Of a stretch of 64,000 bases of DNA, positions 63,902 to 64,000 are shown in pieces; position 1 is the first letter of the stretch; each line of letters begins with the position of its first letter. A program made the position numbers and the translations under genes. The stretch is from Telmatospirillum sp. (lineage in GTDB: Bacteria > Pseudomonadota > Alphaproteobacteria > Rhodospirillales > Magnetospirillaceae). The stretch lies in contig JARLJB010000276.1 in NCBI GenBank assembly GCA_031291415.1, forward strand, positions 28,651 to 92,650, in the 5' to 3' direction. The notes beneath the pieces were generated by a model. It did no database searches and was not told the DNA's origin. It saw nothing but the letters and a program-made list of their open reading frames with translations.

Positions 63902-64000
63902 CACGCCGCGGGGTCCCAAACCCGGGCGTTGCCCCGGCGGCTCTGCCCGTCTTCCAGCCAAACCGGTAACACACCGTTTCCTATGGGGACAGGCGTGCGC

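Overview
The window is GC-rich DNA from an alphaproteobacterium, most likely a Rhodospirillales relative such as a Magnetospirillum- or Telmatospirillum-like organism. This is inferred from protein character (an HscB with a zinc-ribbon N-terminus, a frameshift-free prfB, a very long RNase E) and from the cysE-iscR-nifS-iscS-iscU-iscA-hscB-hscA-fdx-iscX order. No database search was possible, so the genus is a guess.

Bases 1 to about 30,460 are the right part of a temperate phage genome integrated at the 3' end of a tRNA-Met(CAU) gene (30462-30538). The left end lies outside the window. Three blocks are visible. (i) A leftward lambda-type head and packaging module (1-9154): FII-like joining protein, capsid protein E, decoration protein D, an acidic scaffold candidate, S49 protease, portal, gpW, TerL, TerS, a minor tail-like protein. 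(ii) A leftward replication operon (9262-14758): small regulatory proteins, CHC2/Toprim primase, P4-type helicase, and an array of twelve GGAGGG/CCCTCC motifs, closed by a clear terminator. (iii) A control region (14.8-19.0 kb) with several HTH regulators, a DUF4160/DUF2442-HTH pair and five shared CGCG-N6-CGCG operators, followed by a rightward early operon (18998-30415) with ParB-like, DUF2303, SSB, ASCH, DUF5131, excisionase-like and integrase genes.

The most notable system is a complete diversity-generating retroelement (DGR) inside the rightward early operon. It has an Avd accessory protein (25917-26264), a 100-bp template repeat TR (26442-26541), a reverse transcriptase with YVDD and IGNLSSQ motifs (26543-27658), and two target genes whose 3' ends carry variable repeats, VR1 (19926-20025) and VR2 (25743-25842). 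VR1 differs from TR at 12 sites and VR2 at 11, and every difference is at a TR adenine within an AAC codon. Each VR is followed by a 9-bp-stem, 4-nt-loop hairpin. Unusually, the two target proteins lie among early/replication genes and not beside a tail fibre gene.

From 30.5 kb onward the DNA is ordinary chromosome. First comes a leftward sulfur and Fe-S cluster transcription unit from cysE (41048) to mnmA (30581) and tRNA-Met, apparently driven by one promoter carrying an IscR type-1-like site at 41132-41156. Then come anmK/tyrS, a CDGSH protein, a large AsmA/YhdP-like protein, glnE, bcp with a DUF455 ferritin-like gene, and a cell-envelope group (class A beta-lactamase, mepA, prfB, mrcA, amiC). 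RNase E, with its terminator, closes the window.
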